Source: Pilaira anomala (Eukaryota > Mucoromycota > Mucoromycetes > Mucorales > Mucoraceae). Taken from it: a stretch of 64,000 bases of DNA. Under the pieces are notes generated by a model that saw only the letters and a list, made by a program, of their open reading frames with translations, had not been told where the DNA came from and ran no database searches. The stretch is taken from the NCBI GenBank assembly GCA_025716855.1, contig JAIXMQ010000004.1, positions 372,001-436,000 of the forward strand, read 5' to 3'. The position numbers and the translations under genes are program-made. Below, piece after piece: positions 44,523-56,071 of this stretch. Within the stretch, counting starts at the first letter, position 1. Each line of letters starts with the position of its first letter.

Positions 44523-45970
44523 AATAAAGGAGGGGGGAGTTATTGATATATAAAATAGATCCGGAACAAAAGAGAGCAATTCAACCCGAGTTGTTGGTGA
44601 TGGAAACAGAAATTTTGAAAATTGAAGATTTTCCAATTCATCCTAGTTTAGATCCTAAAAGTGAATTAGAAGAAGGATGGGTAGATACTTTGCCTGGAAC
44701 TGGTTTAGAGCCAAAGAAATTACTCGCTTTGGATTGTGAGATGGTAAGTTGAAAAAAAAAGTAAAACAAGGGAAAGTTGTGTTAAATATAATTATCTAGT
44801 GTAAAACAGTGAACGGATATGCTGTTACCCATGTTGCATTAATTGACAGAGGTAAGAAAGAAAAAATCAAGTACCCTTTTTTTTTTTTTTTTTTTTACTT
44901 ATAATCTTTGTTTTTTTTTTTTTTTTTTGACAGATCATAACCAGCTGATAAACGAATTAGTCAAACCAACCGAAGAAATTACAGATTATGTAACACATAT
45001 TAGTGGAGTAAGTGAGAAATCACTTATTGGCATCACCACCAGTTTATCCGACATTCAAAAAAAGATTCAAGGCTACTTGACAGGAGATACAATTCTTGTG
45101 GGACATGGGTTAGTGAACGATTTAAAATGTTTAAAGATGCGTCACCCGTACATTATCGATACAGCCGTGATCTACCATCATAAGAACGGACCTCCTTACA
45201 AGCCCTCATTGCGTGACTTGTGTATCCGATACTTGAAGCGTACGATTCAAGTACGAGACGAAGATAAGAAACCAGGCTCTGAGCAAGGCCATGATCCTTG
45301 TGAGGATGCAATGGCTAGTTTAGAACTTGTCGAAAAGAAACTGGTGTACGGTATACATTACGGACTTTCGGGACTTTCACAAACTGAGACGATATTGGAT
45401 TATTTACGCCGTAATGGACATAAAGAAGGCGTAGTCATTGAGAATCAAGCCAAGTTGAGTATGTTGGTGAAGAGAGCACTTGTAGAGAATAACCAAGAAG
45501 ATTATTTCCCGGTAAGCTCAGATGAACAAGTGGTAGAAAAGGTGATTGAACAACATGCAAACAAACAAATTGTTCTGGCTCGATTTGATTTAGCTCATCA
45601 TCCATTGATGTCAGAAAGTGAAAAAAGGGGACAGTTTCTAGAGTATTTTAAATTGATCTATCAGAAAATGGAGCCAGATACTGTGTTTTGTATTACTACA
45701 GGTTATAGATCAAATGCAGAACGTGATGCGTAAGTGATGAAAAAAAAAAAAATTATTTAAGTGTGCTTTAGAAAGTTCATGAACTCATTGCATTTTTTCT
45801 GTATATATATTAGACTTCGAGAGAAGAGAGTAGAGTATAAAAAGAAATTAAAAAAGGTTGGGTTATCTGAAATACCTATGGAAGAACGTTGGAGTATTGA
45901 AGATGAACATGCTTTAGAACAAATTGCTGACGCTACACGCCGTGGCTTTATCTTTGCTTCCGTGAAATAA
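43760..45970 (+). CDS. REX1: DEDDh 3'-5' RNA exonuclease, REX1/RNH70-like
   Basis: Trims 3' ends of 5S rRNA, tRNA and other structured RNAs in the nucleus. Exons 43760-43817, 43896-44489, 44559-44743, 44800-44851, 44934-45729 and 45814-45970; 613 aa. Basic N-terminus (LTAKQKKKAAKARKLG), then a REX-specific segment (IYDPYTMGLPMGARQLSKL). The exonuclease domain has LLALDCEM|CKT (first Asp/Glu), THVALIDRDHNQLINE, VGHGLVNDLKCLKMRHPYII (second Asp), PSLRDLC and GHDPCEDAMASLELV (His and last Asp), so all DEDDh residues are present. A C-terminal extension of about 160 residues follows. Confidence 0.93.
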
Positions 45971-46474
45971 TAAAAAAAAAAAAATTTAGTTCCCTTTTTA
46001 ATTGAATGTACCGACCGGAGATGGTCCATTATTTGTGTACAACGAAGAGTCGTTGTGGTACATTTTTTTTTTTTTTTAAAAAAAACTATAAATTAAATAA
46101 TAAGGGGGAGGGGGGGAAATATAATTTTTATATAATAGTTTGATAATTTTAGAGAGGGTGCATAATTTATTCTATATTTATATATACATTTTAAGATGAT
46201 ATGTATAAGAGTGTTTTGATAATGGTAACACATTTGATCTATACGCCATCTTTTGTTTTTTTTTTGTAAACCAGTAAGTGCGACAATCCTAAAATGCACT
46301 ATTATCCGTACGACTACAAAAATAAAACATGCGTTCGAAAGAAGAAGAAGAGGCGTATTATATAGATATAAAAATCTTTTAAAAAGATCCTTTTTTTTTT
46401 TTTTTTTTTCCTTTTTCCTTTTTTTTTTTTATTTATTACATTAAAGCCTCACTTGCATTAAAAAAAAAAAGCCA
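45971..46474. other. Intergenic region REX1 / dioxygenase gene
   Basis: About 500 bp with T- and A-runs (for example T13A7 near 46065-46084); no coding signal. The upstream promoter of the dioxygenase gene must lie here. Confidence 0.5.
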
Positions 46475-49069
46475 ATGTTGACTCCTTCACCCATAGCCAA
46501 GGTAAATGACAAATTAGATAACTAATAAAGTAATTTAACCTTTTTTTTTTTTTTTTAATATGATATAGCCAGTAGAGCAACCAAGTGCATTTCAACATTA
46601 TCTCAATGCAATCAAGAATGAAATGAACCATAAAGAACTTCTCGAGAGTTTTAAAACCATTACAGAGAATATCCACAAAAATGGCATCAAGTCATCATCT
46701 CCTCCTGCTGCTGTTACTTTCAGGTCTGCTGCCAATGGTAGTACGTCTTCTAGACGGGTAGAAGCTGTACCGCCCACTTACTCTAGTCAGCCTACTGGGT
46801 GGAAGTGGACATGGAATGCAATCTTGGCGGCTTTTACTTTTGCGCCTTCTACTTCTGCGGCTATTAAGGATATTATTGGGTTACCTATCAAGCATCAACT
46901 TACTTTATTGAACGCGATTGCTGAAAGGTAAGATTAAAAAAAAAAAAAAAAAAACGGTGATATATTATATATATACTTATTTGTTTTTTTTTTAAGAATA
47001 TTGAGCAAGAACGCACCTGTCAATGATCGTAATAATACGTTTGAAGAGGTCATGAATATTTTGGGAAATTTAGGAGCTGAAGATAATGATTTGATCTTGA
47101 TGGTGACTCAGCCATTGATTCAAGCCTTTCATGTAAGTAGTTGTGCATATATATAGATAGATTTATGTTAAAAGCCTTCCTAGGATGACATTCCTAAGCC
47201 ATTTAATAATTATGTCGGTCATCAATTCCGTACTGCAGATGGTAGTGAAAACAGTATTTTGTTTCCTCACGTTGTAAGTAAAAAATAATAATTAGTTTTT
47301 AAAAAAAAAAAAAAAAAATATGCAAAAAAAAATCCGACGATTTTTTTAAAACGATTGATGTGTGTCACCACCTATAGGGTCAAGCGGGACAAAATTACAC
47401 GCGTACGGTTCATAGTGTTTCAAAAGTCAACGAGAAGCTTCCTAAACCCAAAGACGTATTTGATAAATTATTAAAGAGACCGGATGGTAAATTTGAAGAA
47501 CATAAAGGTGGAATTAATATGATGTTGTTGTATTTGGCGATTATTATTACGCATGATTTGTTTTATACGGATTCAAAAGATCCTAAGCGTAATTTAACTA
47601 CGGGCTATTTGGATCTGTAAGTTTAATGGATTTAAGCTTTTTTTTTTTGGTGTAACACGAACTGACAAAATATATATATATATATATATAATTAGGTCAT
47701 CTTTATATGGATTCAATCGCACTGATCAAGAATCTGTACGTCAAATGAAAAAAGGGTTATTGAATCATGATCAATGGTTTGACAAACGACTTGTCATTCA
47801 ACCAGCGGGAGTTGCAGGACTTATGATTGTGTTCTCACGTAACCATAACTACATTGCCAAGAAACTATTAGAGATTAATGAGAATGATCGATTTTCGTTT
47901 GGACAAGGTAAACGGTTGAGCACAGAAGAAGAGCAAGATGAAGAATTGTTCCAGACAGCGCGATTAATTAATAACGGATGTTATGCGAATGTGATTATTC
48001 ATGATTATATTCGTACAATTATTGGTACAACGGCCGATTCAGAATTTGTGTTGGATCCATTCAGTATTCCAAGTAATCCAGTGTCTGGTAATGCAGTGAG
48101 TATTGAATTCAATGCGATTTATCGTTGGCATGCGGGTATTGGTAAAGAAGATTCAGAATGGATTGGACAAGTCATGTCACTCTTGACTGAACAGATGAGA
48201 CCCAGTCGTGATCAAGCACCTCATCCTGGTCTAGAACGTTCTTTGATTAATAAAGGTGCACAGGAAGAAAGTTTGTTTGATCGATTGTTGAAAGGATTCA
48301 ATGAACATTTTGTGCATGCTACAGAAGAAGAGTTGGCAAAAGGTTTACCTATTGCTGGTGCTCATCGTGATGAAGAGACTGGTAAATTTTCTGATGAAGA
48401 TATCATTCGTGTCTTGAGAGCAGGATTTAACCAATCCGCTTCAGAAATTGGGTAATATATAAGAAAGTAAAAAAATAGTTTTTTTTAAAAAAAAAATATA
48501 TATTCACTTTGTGTACTCTGTATAGTAACGGACAGAATACGCCTGCTGCTTTGGAACATGTAGAGATTGCAGGTATTCAACAAGCACGTACGTTGAATAC
48601 ATGTTACTTTAATGAATTCCGAAAGTTTTTAAATTTGACAACGTTGAATACTTTTGAAGACTTTTCAGAAAAGAAGGAAGTTCAAAAAGCATTAAAGGAA
48701 TTGTATGGTACACCTGATAATGTCGAATTGTATGCAGGATTAATGGTAGAACGTACCAAGGAAACAGGACTTCGATTGCCTTACACCATGGGTCGAGCTA
48801 TTTTAAGTGATGCAGTAAATTTATTAAGAAATGGTAAATATAATATATACGAAATCATCCGACTTTTTTTTTATTAAATTATTTTAGATCGTATTTTGAC
48901 GAAGGAATTAGTACCTTCTAATTTAACTAACTGGGGTTATGAATACACACTTGGAGAAAAAGATGAAAGTAACCGTGTTTTCCCTAAACTTTTAAGAGAG
49001 TTGTTTCCAGAAGCATCAGGAGGATTTACACCTGATGAATTACGAACTTTATTTAATGTCCCCAGATAA
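46475..49069 (+). CDS. Fatty-acid heme dioxygenase (Ppo/linoleate diol synthase DOX domain, no P450 partner)
   Basis: Heme peroxidase-fold enzyme expected to oxygenate linoleic or oleic acid to hydroperoxides (oxylipin/psi-factor pathway). Eight exons: 46475-46501, 46569-46927, 46997-47132, 47184-47273, 47378-47616, 47696-48451, 48526-48833 and 48888-49069; 698 aa. Motifs of the LDS/Ppo DOX domain are clear: THDLFYTD (distal His region), SSLYGFN, ARLINNGCYANVIIHDYIRT, catalytic-Tyr/heme-His motif YRWHAG near residue 426, LNTCYFNEFRKFL, LPYTMGRAILSDAVNLLR and NLTNWGYEY. Classical LDS/Ppo proteins carry a C-terminal P450 isomerase (about 1,000-1,100 aa in all); here the protein stops right after the DOX domain. 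The isomerised product would need another enzyme. Confidence 0.9.
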
Positions 49070-49402
49070 TATAATAATAAAGACGGCCTGCTGATTTAAT
49101 AAAAATGATGTCAAAACGTTTTTCATTGTCCTTTTTTTCAGAAACAATGCAATGTCACACTAAAAAAAAAAAAAAAAAAGTTGTTGATTTCATTACAACA
49201 ATATGTTGTCATGCTCCACTTTACCCAATTGGGAAAAGTTCACTTAATAATAATAGAATAATATAGAAATAATAATTTTATTATTATTATTATCGATTGT
49301 ATTTACAAATAAAAAAAAAAAAAAAAAAAAGGATTATATAATAGGAGAATAAGAGGAGGAGAAGAAGAAGAGAGGGAGGGATGCAATAATATATAAGTTA
49401 AA

Positions 49403-49424
49403 TGTGTGTGTGTGTGTGTGTGTG
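49403..49424. repeat. (TG)11 microsatellite
   Basis: Perfect dinucleotide run just downstream of the small C2H2 gene's stop. A second run, (GT)14, lies at 49822-49850 upstream of its start. Confidence 0.95.
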
Positions 49425-49452
49425 AGAGCGAGAAGAAAGGGGTTGGATATGC

Positions 49453-49704
49453 TTAGTGTTGATAAAGTTGTTGATGATTTGCTAAATTGCCAAGAGAGTG
49501 AAATTTTCTATGACAAGCATCACAACGTACAGCAGAAGATCGTACTTGATTATTTGAAAACCAAGCTGTTGATTTAATTTGTGAGCTTGTTGCAAGTGTC
49601 ATCATATTTTCTTCTAATTCATTTAATGGCCAGTCCATACTATGATTGTATCGTGTAGATGACATCAAGTTATTTGTTGATGATATAGGAATGGAAGCAA
49701 GCAT
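49453..49704 (-). CDS. Small single C2H2 zinc-finger protein
   Basis: 83 codons from MLASIPISSTNN to LYQH. Near the C-terminus VRCDACHRKFHSLGNLANHQ gives C-x2-C-x12-H followed by x5-H, one classical C2H2 finger with the SLGNLANH helix found in fungal and plant factors. The N-terminal 55 residues are polar (MDWPLNELEENMMTLATS) and unrecognised. Single-exon; flanked on both sides by TG microsatellites. It could be a small regulator or a gene fragment. The same frame runs on upstream through a poly-T tract, which is not taken as coding. Confidence 0.55.
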   Translation of the reverse strand: MLASIPISSTNNLMSSTRYNHSMDWPLNELEENMMTLATSSQIKSTAWFSNNQVRSSAVRCDACHRKFHSLGNLANHQQLYQH

Positions 49705-49745
49705 TGTAATATATTTAATATGAAAAAGGGAAGAAGAGAAAAGAG

Positions 49746-49780
<35 letters not shown>

Positions 49781-49819
49781 AAATTATTTGCAGCAGTATT
49801 TATACTATTTTTGAATATG

Positions 49820-49852
<33 letters not shown>

Positions 49853-50222
49853 TCGAAGGATAAAAGCGGGGAAATAGAGAGAGAGATAGAAAAAATGCGG
49901 AGTTCTTTATTTCTTGTCCAACTCAACCCCGTGTGTTTCTGGTGCAATGAATGATCAAAAGAAAGAGCCCACATCTTATTATTTATTTATCATGCTCGGG
50001 AAGAAATTAGAGTTTATCTTCATTCCGTTATTTTTTTTCTTGTGATTCAAAAATCCAAACCCTTTTAATTATTAATTTTGTGATTATAATTCGGCCTTTT
50101 AAAAGCAAACTGTGACGTTGCGAAAGAAAATGAAAAAAGAGAGGACGTGTCGCGACAACTAATACACTTTAGAGGAACCAAAATAAATTTTTTTTTCCTT
50201 TTTTTTTTTTATTTAAATAACA
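49705..50222. promoter_or_regulatory. Divergent intergenic region C2H2 gene / RAD23
   Basis: About 520 bp between outward-facing starts, with an A-tract (49750-49777), a (GT)14 repeat (49822-49850) and GA runs. No factor site is recognised. Confidence 0.45.
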
Positions 50223-51916
50223 ATGGGTGCTTTGGTAAAAATAAATAAAGAAATATATATATAAGAAAGGAAACTAACAACATTTTCGTAATAGCAACTT
50301 ACTATTAAAACACTTCAACAAAAGTCTTTTAAACTTGATGTAGATAGTTCCGACACTGTAAGTTTTTATTATTATTATTATTATTATTATTTCATTCTAA
50401 TATAAATATAGATCCTTTCTATTAAAGAAAAGATTCAAGAAACTCAAGGTCATCCTGTTGCACAACAAAAGTTAATCTTTTCTGGTATGTTTATAAGGCC
50501 TTTTTTTATCTTTCGTTCTTTGTATTAAAAATAGTGTGTTTTATAGGTAAAATTTTAGTGGATGATAAAAATGTAGAGGAATATAAAATTACTGAAAAGG
50601 ATTTCTTGGTTGTTATGGTATCTAAGCCCAAAGCTGTACCTGCTCCTAAACCCGCCACTGCAGCTGTTGCCGCCACTCCCGCTGAGCCTGCTGCTTCTGA
50701 GCCCGTCGTGACTCCTGCTGCTGCTGCTGCTGCTTCGACTCCTCCTGCTGCACCTGAGCCTGCTGCTGCACCTGTTACAACCGAAGCAACAACAACAACA
50801 ACTGAAAATACGAATACTGATTCTCAATTAGGTAAAAAAAAAAAAAAAAAAAAAAATTCTTGGCTAAAATATGATTGATGTAGTGACTGGAACTCAATTG
50901 GACAGTGTACTTCAAAATATGATGGAAATGGGTTTTGAACGTGAACAATGTGTTCGTGCTCTTCGTGCTAGTTTTAATAATCCCGATAGAGCTGTTGAAT
51001 ACCTTTTCAATGTAAAAAAAAGAAAAAAAAAATTGTTGTTTTTTTATTTATCTTGAAGAATGAACTAAATTCTATATTTTACTTAGGGTATTCCTCAACA
51101 TATTTTGGATGAAATGAATGCTAACCAACAAGCTCAACAACAAGCTCAACAACAGCAAGCTACTTCTCCTCAACAACAACAACAACAACAACAAGAAACA
51201 CCTACTTCACCTTCAAATGAAAGCAACCCAAGTAAAAAAAAAAACGGATATAAATTATTTTTTTTTTCATGCTAATTTTTTTATTATTATTAGATGCACC
51301 TTTAAACTTATTTGCAGCAGCTCAACAACAAGCACAAGCAGCTCAACAGCAACAACAACAAGAGAGTGCATCGAACCCAGACTTTGCTAATTTGAGAAAT
51401 ACACCTCATTTCCAACAAATCCGTCAAATGGTTCAATCCAACCCTTCTTTACTTCAACCTTTGCTTCAACAATTAGGTCAATCTAACCCAGACCTTTTAA
51501 GATCAATTAATGCAGATCCTACTGGATTTTTACAAGCTTTATTGGAAGGTGGTGATGATGAAGAGGGTAATGGTGGTGCTGGAGCTCCTCCCGGTTCTTC
51601 TATGGTTCAAGTGACTCAAGAAGAAAAGGAAGCTATTGACAGAGTAAAGTTTTATATACATATATATATATATATTTTTTTTGGGGGGATGGATGTATTT
51701 TTGACACATTTTTTGTTTTTGTAGTTGGTTGCTTTAGGATTCGATAGAGGAATTGTTATTGAAGCTTATTTCGCTTGTGATAAGAATGAAGGTAAAGAGA
51801 GAAAGAAAAAAAAATTTATGATTTTTGCGTATAAAAAACTAAAATTGGGTTTTTAAAAATATATAGAATTAGCTGCAAATTACTTGTTTGAACATGGTAA
51901 CGAAGACTATGAATAA
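50223..51916 (+). CDS. RAD23: UV excision repair / proteasome shuttle protein RAD23
   Basis: Carries ubiquitinated substrates to the proteasome and stabilises the XPC/Rad4 damage sensor. Nine exons: 50223-50234, 50295-50357, 50412-50484, 50547-50831, 50884-51011, 51087-51231, 51294-51643, 51725-51791 and 51867-51916; 390 aa. UBL domain (1-77: LTIKTLQQKSFKLDVDSSDT, SIKEKIQETQGHP, KQKLIFSGK-like stretch), an Ala/Pro linker, UBA1 (about 147-190: VLQNMMEMGFEREQCVRALR), a Gln-rich linker, XPC-binding domain (about 260-310: FQQIRQMVQSNPSLLQPLLQ) and UBA2 (VALGFDRGIVIEAYFACDK) ending in the usual LFEHGNEDYE. The first exon is 12 nt (MGAL). Confidence 0.97.
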
Positions 51917-52219
51917 ACTTTTTTAAATTTTAAATTTTTTGGGGTCGTCTTTTTTTTTTTTTATTTTTTTTTTTTTTTTTCTTATATTTTTCTTTTCCTT
52001 TCCCACCCCCAAATAAAACCTTGCATGTATAAAAAAAAACAAAAGGAAATAATTTGAACCCTTCTCTATTCTTCTTTACTGAATAATAAGAGAAGAAATT
52101 TTTTACTTGTCATCTTTTTATATATGTTACTACCTCGTTAAAATAAACTTTTTTATTTGACAGAAAATTTGTTGGGGATGAAAAAATCAGTCACACTATG
52201 GAAAAAAAAAGTTTTTGGG

Positions 52220-52253
<34 letters not shown>

Positions 52254-52306
52254 CTTTCTTTTTTTAAAAAACAAATAAAAAAAACTCTTTTTTTATTTCT
52301 TTCTTA
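51917..52306. other. Intergenic region RAD23 / NAP1
   Basis: About 390 bp with several T-runs, including T33 at 52221-52253 just before the NAP1 start. No gene seen. Confidence 0.5.
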
Positions 52307-53723
52307 ATGGATCAGCAAGCAGGTAAAGTATAAAAAAAAGTAAAATTTGTTATTATTATTATTAGGTGTTCATCTCTCTCTCTTTTTTTATAGTTGATAT
52401 CAAAAATAAGAAATTTACTGCACCTACACCTCAAAACACACCTATTAACACAGCTCCCATTAACTCTCAATTTAACCCTTCCATCCCGGCTATTACTGAA
52501 GAAATGGAAACTATTACTACTTCTGGTAAGAAAAAAAAAAAAAAAAAAAAAAAGTAAATAAACAAATAAATAAAATACTGATACTATTCTCTTTTTATTT
52601 AAAGGCGCTGCTGCATCTAACCCTGCTCTTATGAGTATGCTTCAAGGTAAATTAGGTAACCTTATGGGAGAACCTCTTCCTGCCTCCGTTCAACGTCGTG
52701 TCAACGGACTCAAGTTCCTTCAATCCAAGCATACTGAACTTGAAGGTAAATTCCAAGAAGAAGTATTGGCTTTAGAAAAGAAATATCTTGAACTCTATCG
52801 TCCTTATTATAACAAGCGTGCTGAAGTCATTGCTGGTAAATATGAACCTACTGAAGAGGAAGTCGCTATTGGATCCAAGGTAGATGAGGATAGTGATGCT
52901 GAAGAAGAGGACGAAGAAGAAAAGATTGAAAAGATGGAAGAAGAAAAGGAAGATGAAAAGGTTGCTGGTATTCCCGAGTTCTGGTTGACTGCCTTAAAGA
53001 CCCACCCTCAAATTAGTGAAACAATTACTGATGCAGATTGTGATGTTCTTAAGGATTTGGTTGATATCCGTATGACTTATCTCGAAAAGCCTGGTTTCCA
53101 ACTCGATTTTGAGTTTAATGAAAATGACTACTTTACTGATAAGGTCTTAACCAAGACTTATCATTACCAAGATAATGTGTCTGGTGGAGATTACGTTTAT
53201 GATCATGCTCGTGGTTGTGAAATTCATTGGAAGGATGGTAAGGACTTGACTGTCACTGTTGAGACCAAGAAGCAACGTCATAAGGGTACCAACAAGACTC
53301 GTGTGGTTAAGCGTACTGTACCTGCTGAGACTTTCTTTAACTTCTTTAGTCCTCCTGTTCTCCCTGAAGACTCTGAAGAGTTGGATGAAGAAGAGGCTGA
53401 AGGTTTAGATGCCAAGTTGGAAGCTGATTATGAAATGGGTGAAGAGTTCAAGGAGAAGCTTATTCCTCATGCTGTTGATTTCTTCACTGGTAAGGCTCTT
53501 GAGTACGAGGATTATGAAGAGGAGTCTGATTTTGAGGATGATTTCCTTACTGATGAAGATAACGATGATGAAGACGATGATGAGGATGATGATGAGGATG
53601 ACGATGATGATACTGTAAGTTTCTTTTGATTTATTTTGTTTTTTTTTTTCATATATACTTACTTTTTCTTTCAAATAGCCTGCTAACAAGACTGAAAATG
53701 CTCCCGAGTGTAAACAATCTTAA
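52307..53723 (+). CDS. NAP1: Nucleosome assembly protein NAP1 with CaaX-like C-terminus
   Basis: Histone H2A-H2B chaperone that shuttles histones and assembles nucleosomes. Exons 52307-52322, 52394-52525, 52605-53614 and 53679-53723; 400 aa. The long dimerisation helix is visible (KFLQSKHTELEGKFQEEVLA, LEKKYLELYRPYYNKR), then IPEFWLTALKTHP, FEFNENDYF, GCEIHWKDGKDLT, ETFFNFFSPP and IPHAVDFFTGKALEYED. A long Asp/Glu tail follows (53520-53614). The last four residues are CKQS, comparable to CKQQ in vertebrate NAP1L1, suggesting farnesylation. Last exon and CaaX box are separated from the acidic tail by an intron. The first exon is 16 nt. Confidence 0.97.
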
Positions 53724-54106
53724 ATTCTCTTTTTTTTTCCCCTCTCTTTCTACTCTTCCCCCTCCCTTTTTTTTTATATTATTAAATCATTTTGCCACCA
53801 TATATTTATACATATATTTTGTATTTTCTCGTTTGAATCATGAAATAAACTCTCGCTCTCTTTTTCTTTTTGTAACAACTTACACAATAGTAGTAAAAAG
53901 ATGCATAAAAAAAAAATATACACTTTTTTTTTTTTTTTTTTTCTCCTGTCATTTCTATTAGAAAAGATGGACAGTAGTCTCTTATTTTTACTGCTTATTT
54001 ATCCTTGCTGTGGCATAATAAAACCTTAATTTTAAGCATTGTGAAGAGCAATCGTATAACGTATTTCCTATCTTGTTCAAATAATAATGTCTTATGTAAG
54101 CTAGAA

Positions 54107-54232
54107 TTAAAAAGCGCCGAAGAAAAGAGCAAGGGCAGTTAAATTTGATAAAGAGCTTACATATAGTCTTGAGCCTCGTACTGCCAGGAGATGGCGAACC
54201 ATTTTGGCCGTAGTAGTAGTAGTACCATTCAT
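54107..54232 (-). CDS. Possible 41-aa small protein, or part of an unresolved spliced gene
   Basis: Minus-strand ATG-TAA frame: MNGTTTTTAKMVRHLLAVRG, SRLYVSSLSNLTALALFFGAF. A basic, Arg-containing head and a hydrophobic C-terminus would suit a small mitochondrial membrane peptide. However, a good donor (CTATAT|GTAAGC) and acceptor (AATTCTAG) lie inside it, and upstream MINDKPVFILKSDGTFPFDL (54343-54284) also looks like an exon. A multi-exon small gene is possible; none can be assembled with certainty. Confidence 0.2.
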   Translation of the reverse strand: MNGTTTTTAKMVRHLLAVRGSRLYVSSLSNLTALALFFGAF

Positions 54233-55023
54233 TTTTTTTTTTTGGAAAGTGACAAAATTTATGTATGTACTGTTCTTACTGTATAAAAAGATCAAAGGGA
54301 AAGGTCCCATCGCTTTTGAGGATGAATACAGGCTTGTCATTGATCATCCTATACAAGCACCATAAAGCAAGAAAATCAAGTAATAGGCGTAACAGTTATA
54401 CACACTTGTGGCACTTCATGTTATTGTTTAATCATATAAAGAAGTAACAACTTTTTTTTTTTTTTTTTTGGTCTCAGATGATAAAACGTTCCCCCCCCCC
54501 CTTTTTTTTTATGTGTAAAAAAATAGCGTGTGAATGAAAAAAAAAAAAAAGAGACAGCTGTTTGATTTGATATCGGGTTAATATGTGAATTTAAGAAAAA
54601 AGGAACGATACGAACAGATACGATCGATTAAAGAAGAGAAGAGGAGGACCCTTATTATATATATTTCTTATCAACAGCTGAGAAAATTTATAATGTGTAG
54701 AGCGAGTGAAAAAGGAAATTGAGTTGTGACCAGGTGAAATATAACTTGAATACAAATAATTTTAAATCATACAAAAATGTGTAAAATGAGATGTCTCTTC
54801 TAGATACATTCAGTTCAACAAATGAAATATTTTGACACAAATAAAGTATACAAGTCAACAATTCTCTCTTTTTGTGAATTGCTTTATTTTGGTTTCACTC
54901 AATTATATGTGTAGTCAAACCAATAAAGAAACACAGTATCATAGTCATCTACCATTGTAAAGGTAGTAACAAACCTGTTTGATGAATATCATTTGTCACG
55001 GGGATTTTTGTACCTGTGTCAGC

Positions 55024-55058
<35 letters not shown>

Positions 55059-56010
55059 GCATACTTTTGGACAAACCAAATATGTATACATCATGATCTA
55101 GTTAGTCTAATTTTATAACCTTTTATTAATATGAAACTATACACTTATTTTCTTAATGTAGTCAACTAGTAATAGTAATTCTAAGCTATACATGTATTTT
55201 GTTTACTTGTTGGGTGTTTTGTCAATTAAAAAAAAAAAAAGGGTACTGCATTATCACACACAAAAAAAAAAAATCATAAGGCTTTCTACATGATTATATC
55301 CCAAACAATAAAGCTACCAGTTAGACCCAGACCAATAAACTGTTCTCTATCAAAATAGATCTATATTACTCAATCTTTTATGTACGGATTTTCTTTATTT
55401 AGCATGTCAAATAATTCAGTATTAATACTATCTCTGCATGTGCGTTTATATGCCTTTTTCTCTCAATAGTGTTTATTCTTTTTTTTTTTTTCACTCCTGG
55501 GAGTGTTTGAAAAAAAAAAAAAAAAAAAAAAAAAGAAGGCTTTTTCTTTTGTTTCATCAAGAACAATAACAAAAATTGCATAATAAGTTACTTTATCACG
55601 AAACTACTTATAAAGAGAAAGGGAGAGAGAGAAAATCGCTCGAGAATAAATAAATGTCCCTGATCATCCATGTGATGCAGTAAATGTTGATATATACCAG
55701 ACCGAGCGTACATGGTATAAATATATGAATATTCACATTCTTCTCATTATTTCGATATATAAACAAAATAACTATATTCTCATATGCTTAAAAGATCATG
55801 CATAAAACTAGGAAAAGTACTAAAGAACATTTTAATGTTCTAAATTTATTTAACCAGGAATAAGATGGGTTAATTATTTTATTTTACGATTTTATACCTC
55901 TTTTCTTCGCTAGTAAACATTAGTTTTTTTTTTTAAAAGACATGTTGAAACGCTTTGAGTTTCAATGACTTCCAAATACCGGTACAAATAAGACACTTGT
56001 CTACTATATC

Positions 56011-56012
<2 letters not shown>

Positions 56013-56070
<58 letters not shown>
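56013..56070. repeat. T58 homopolymer tract
   Basis: Uninterrupted run of 58 T, the longest homopolymer in the window. Long tracts of this kind may be collapsed or expanded by sequencing or assembly. Confidence 0.9.

Positions 56071-56071
<1 letters not shown>

Noticed and set aside
55485..55526. T-run, CACTCCTGGGAGTG hairpin and A-run as a possible bacterial-style terminator or retroelement end
   Set aside because: Short palindrome between homopolymers in non-coding fungal DNA; no element boundaries or flanking gene that it could terminate.
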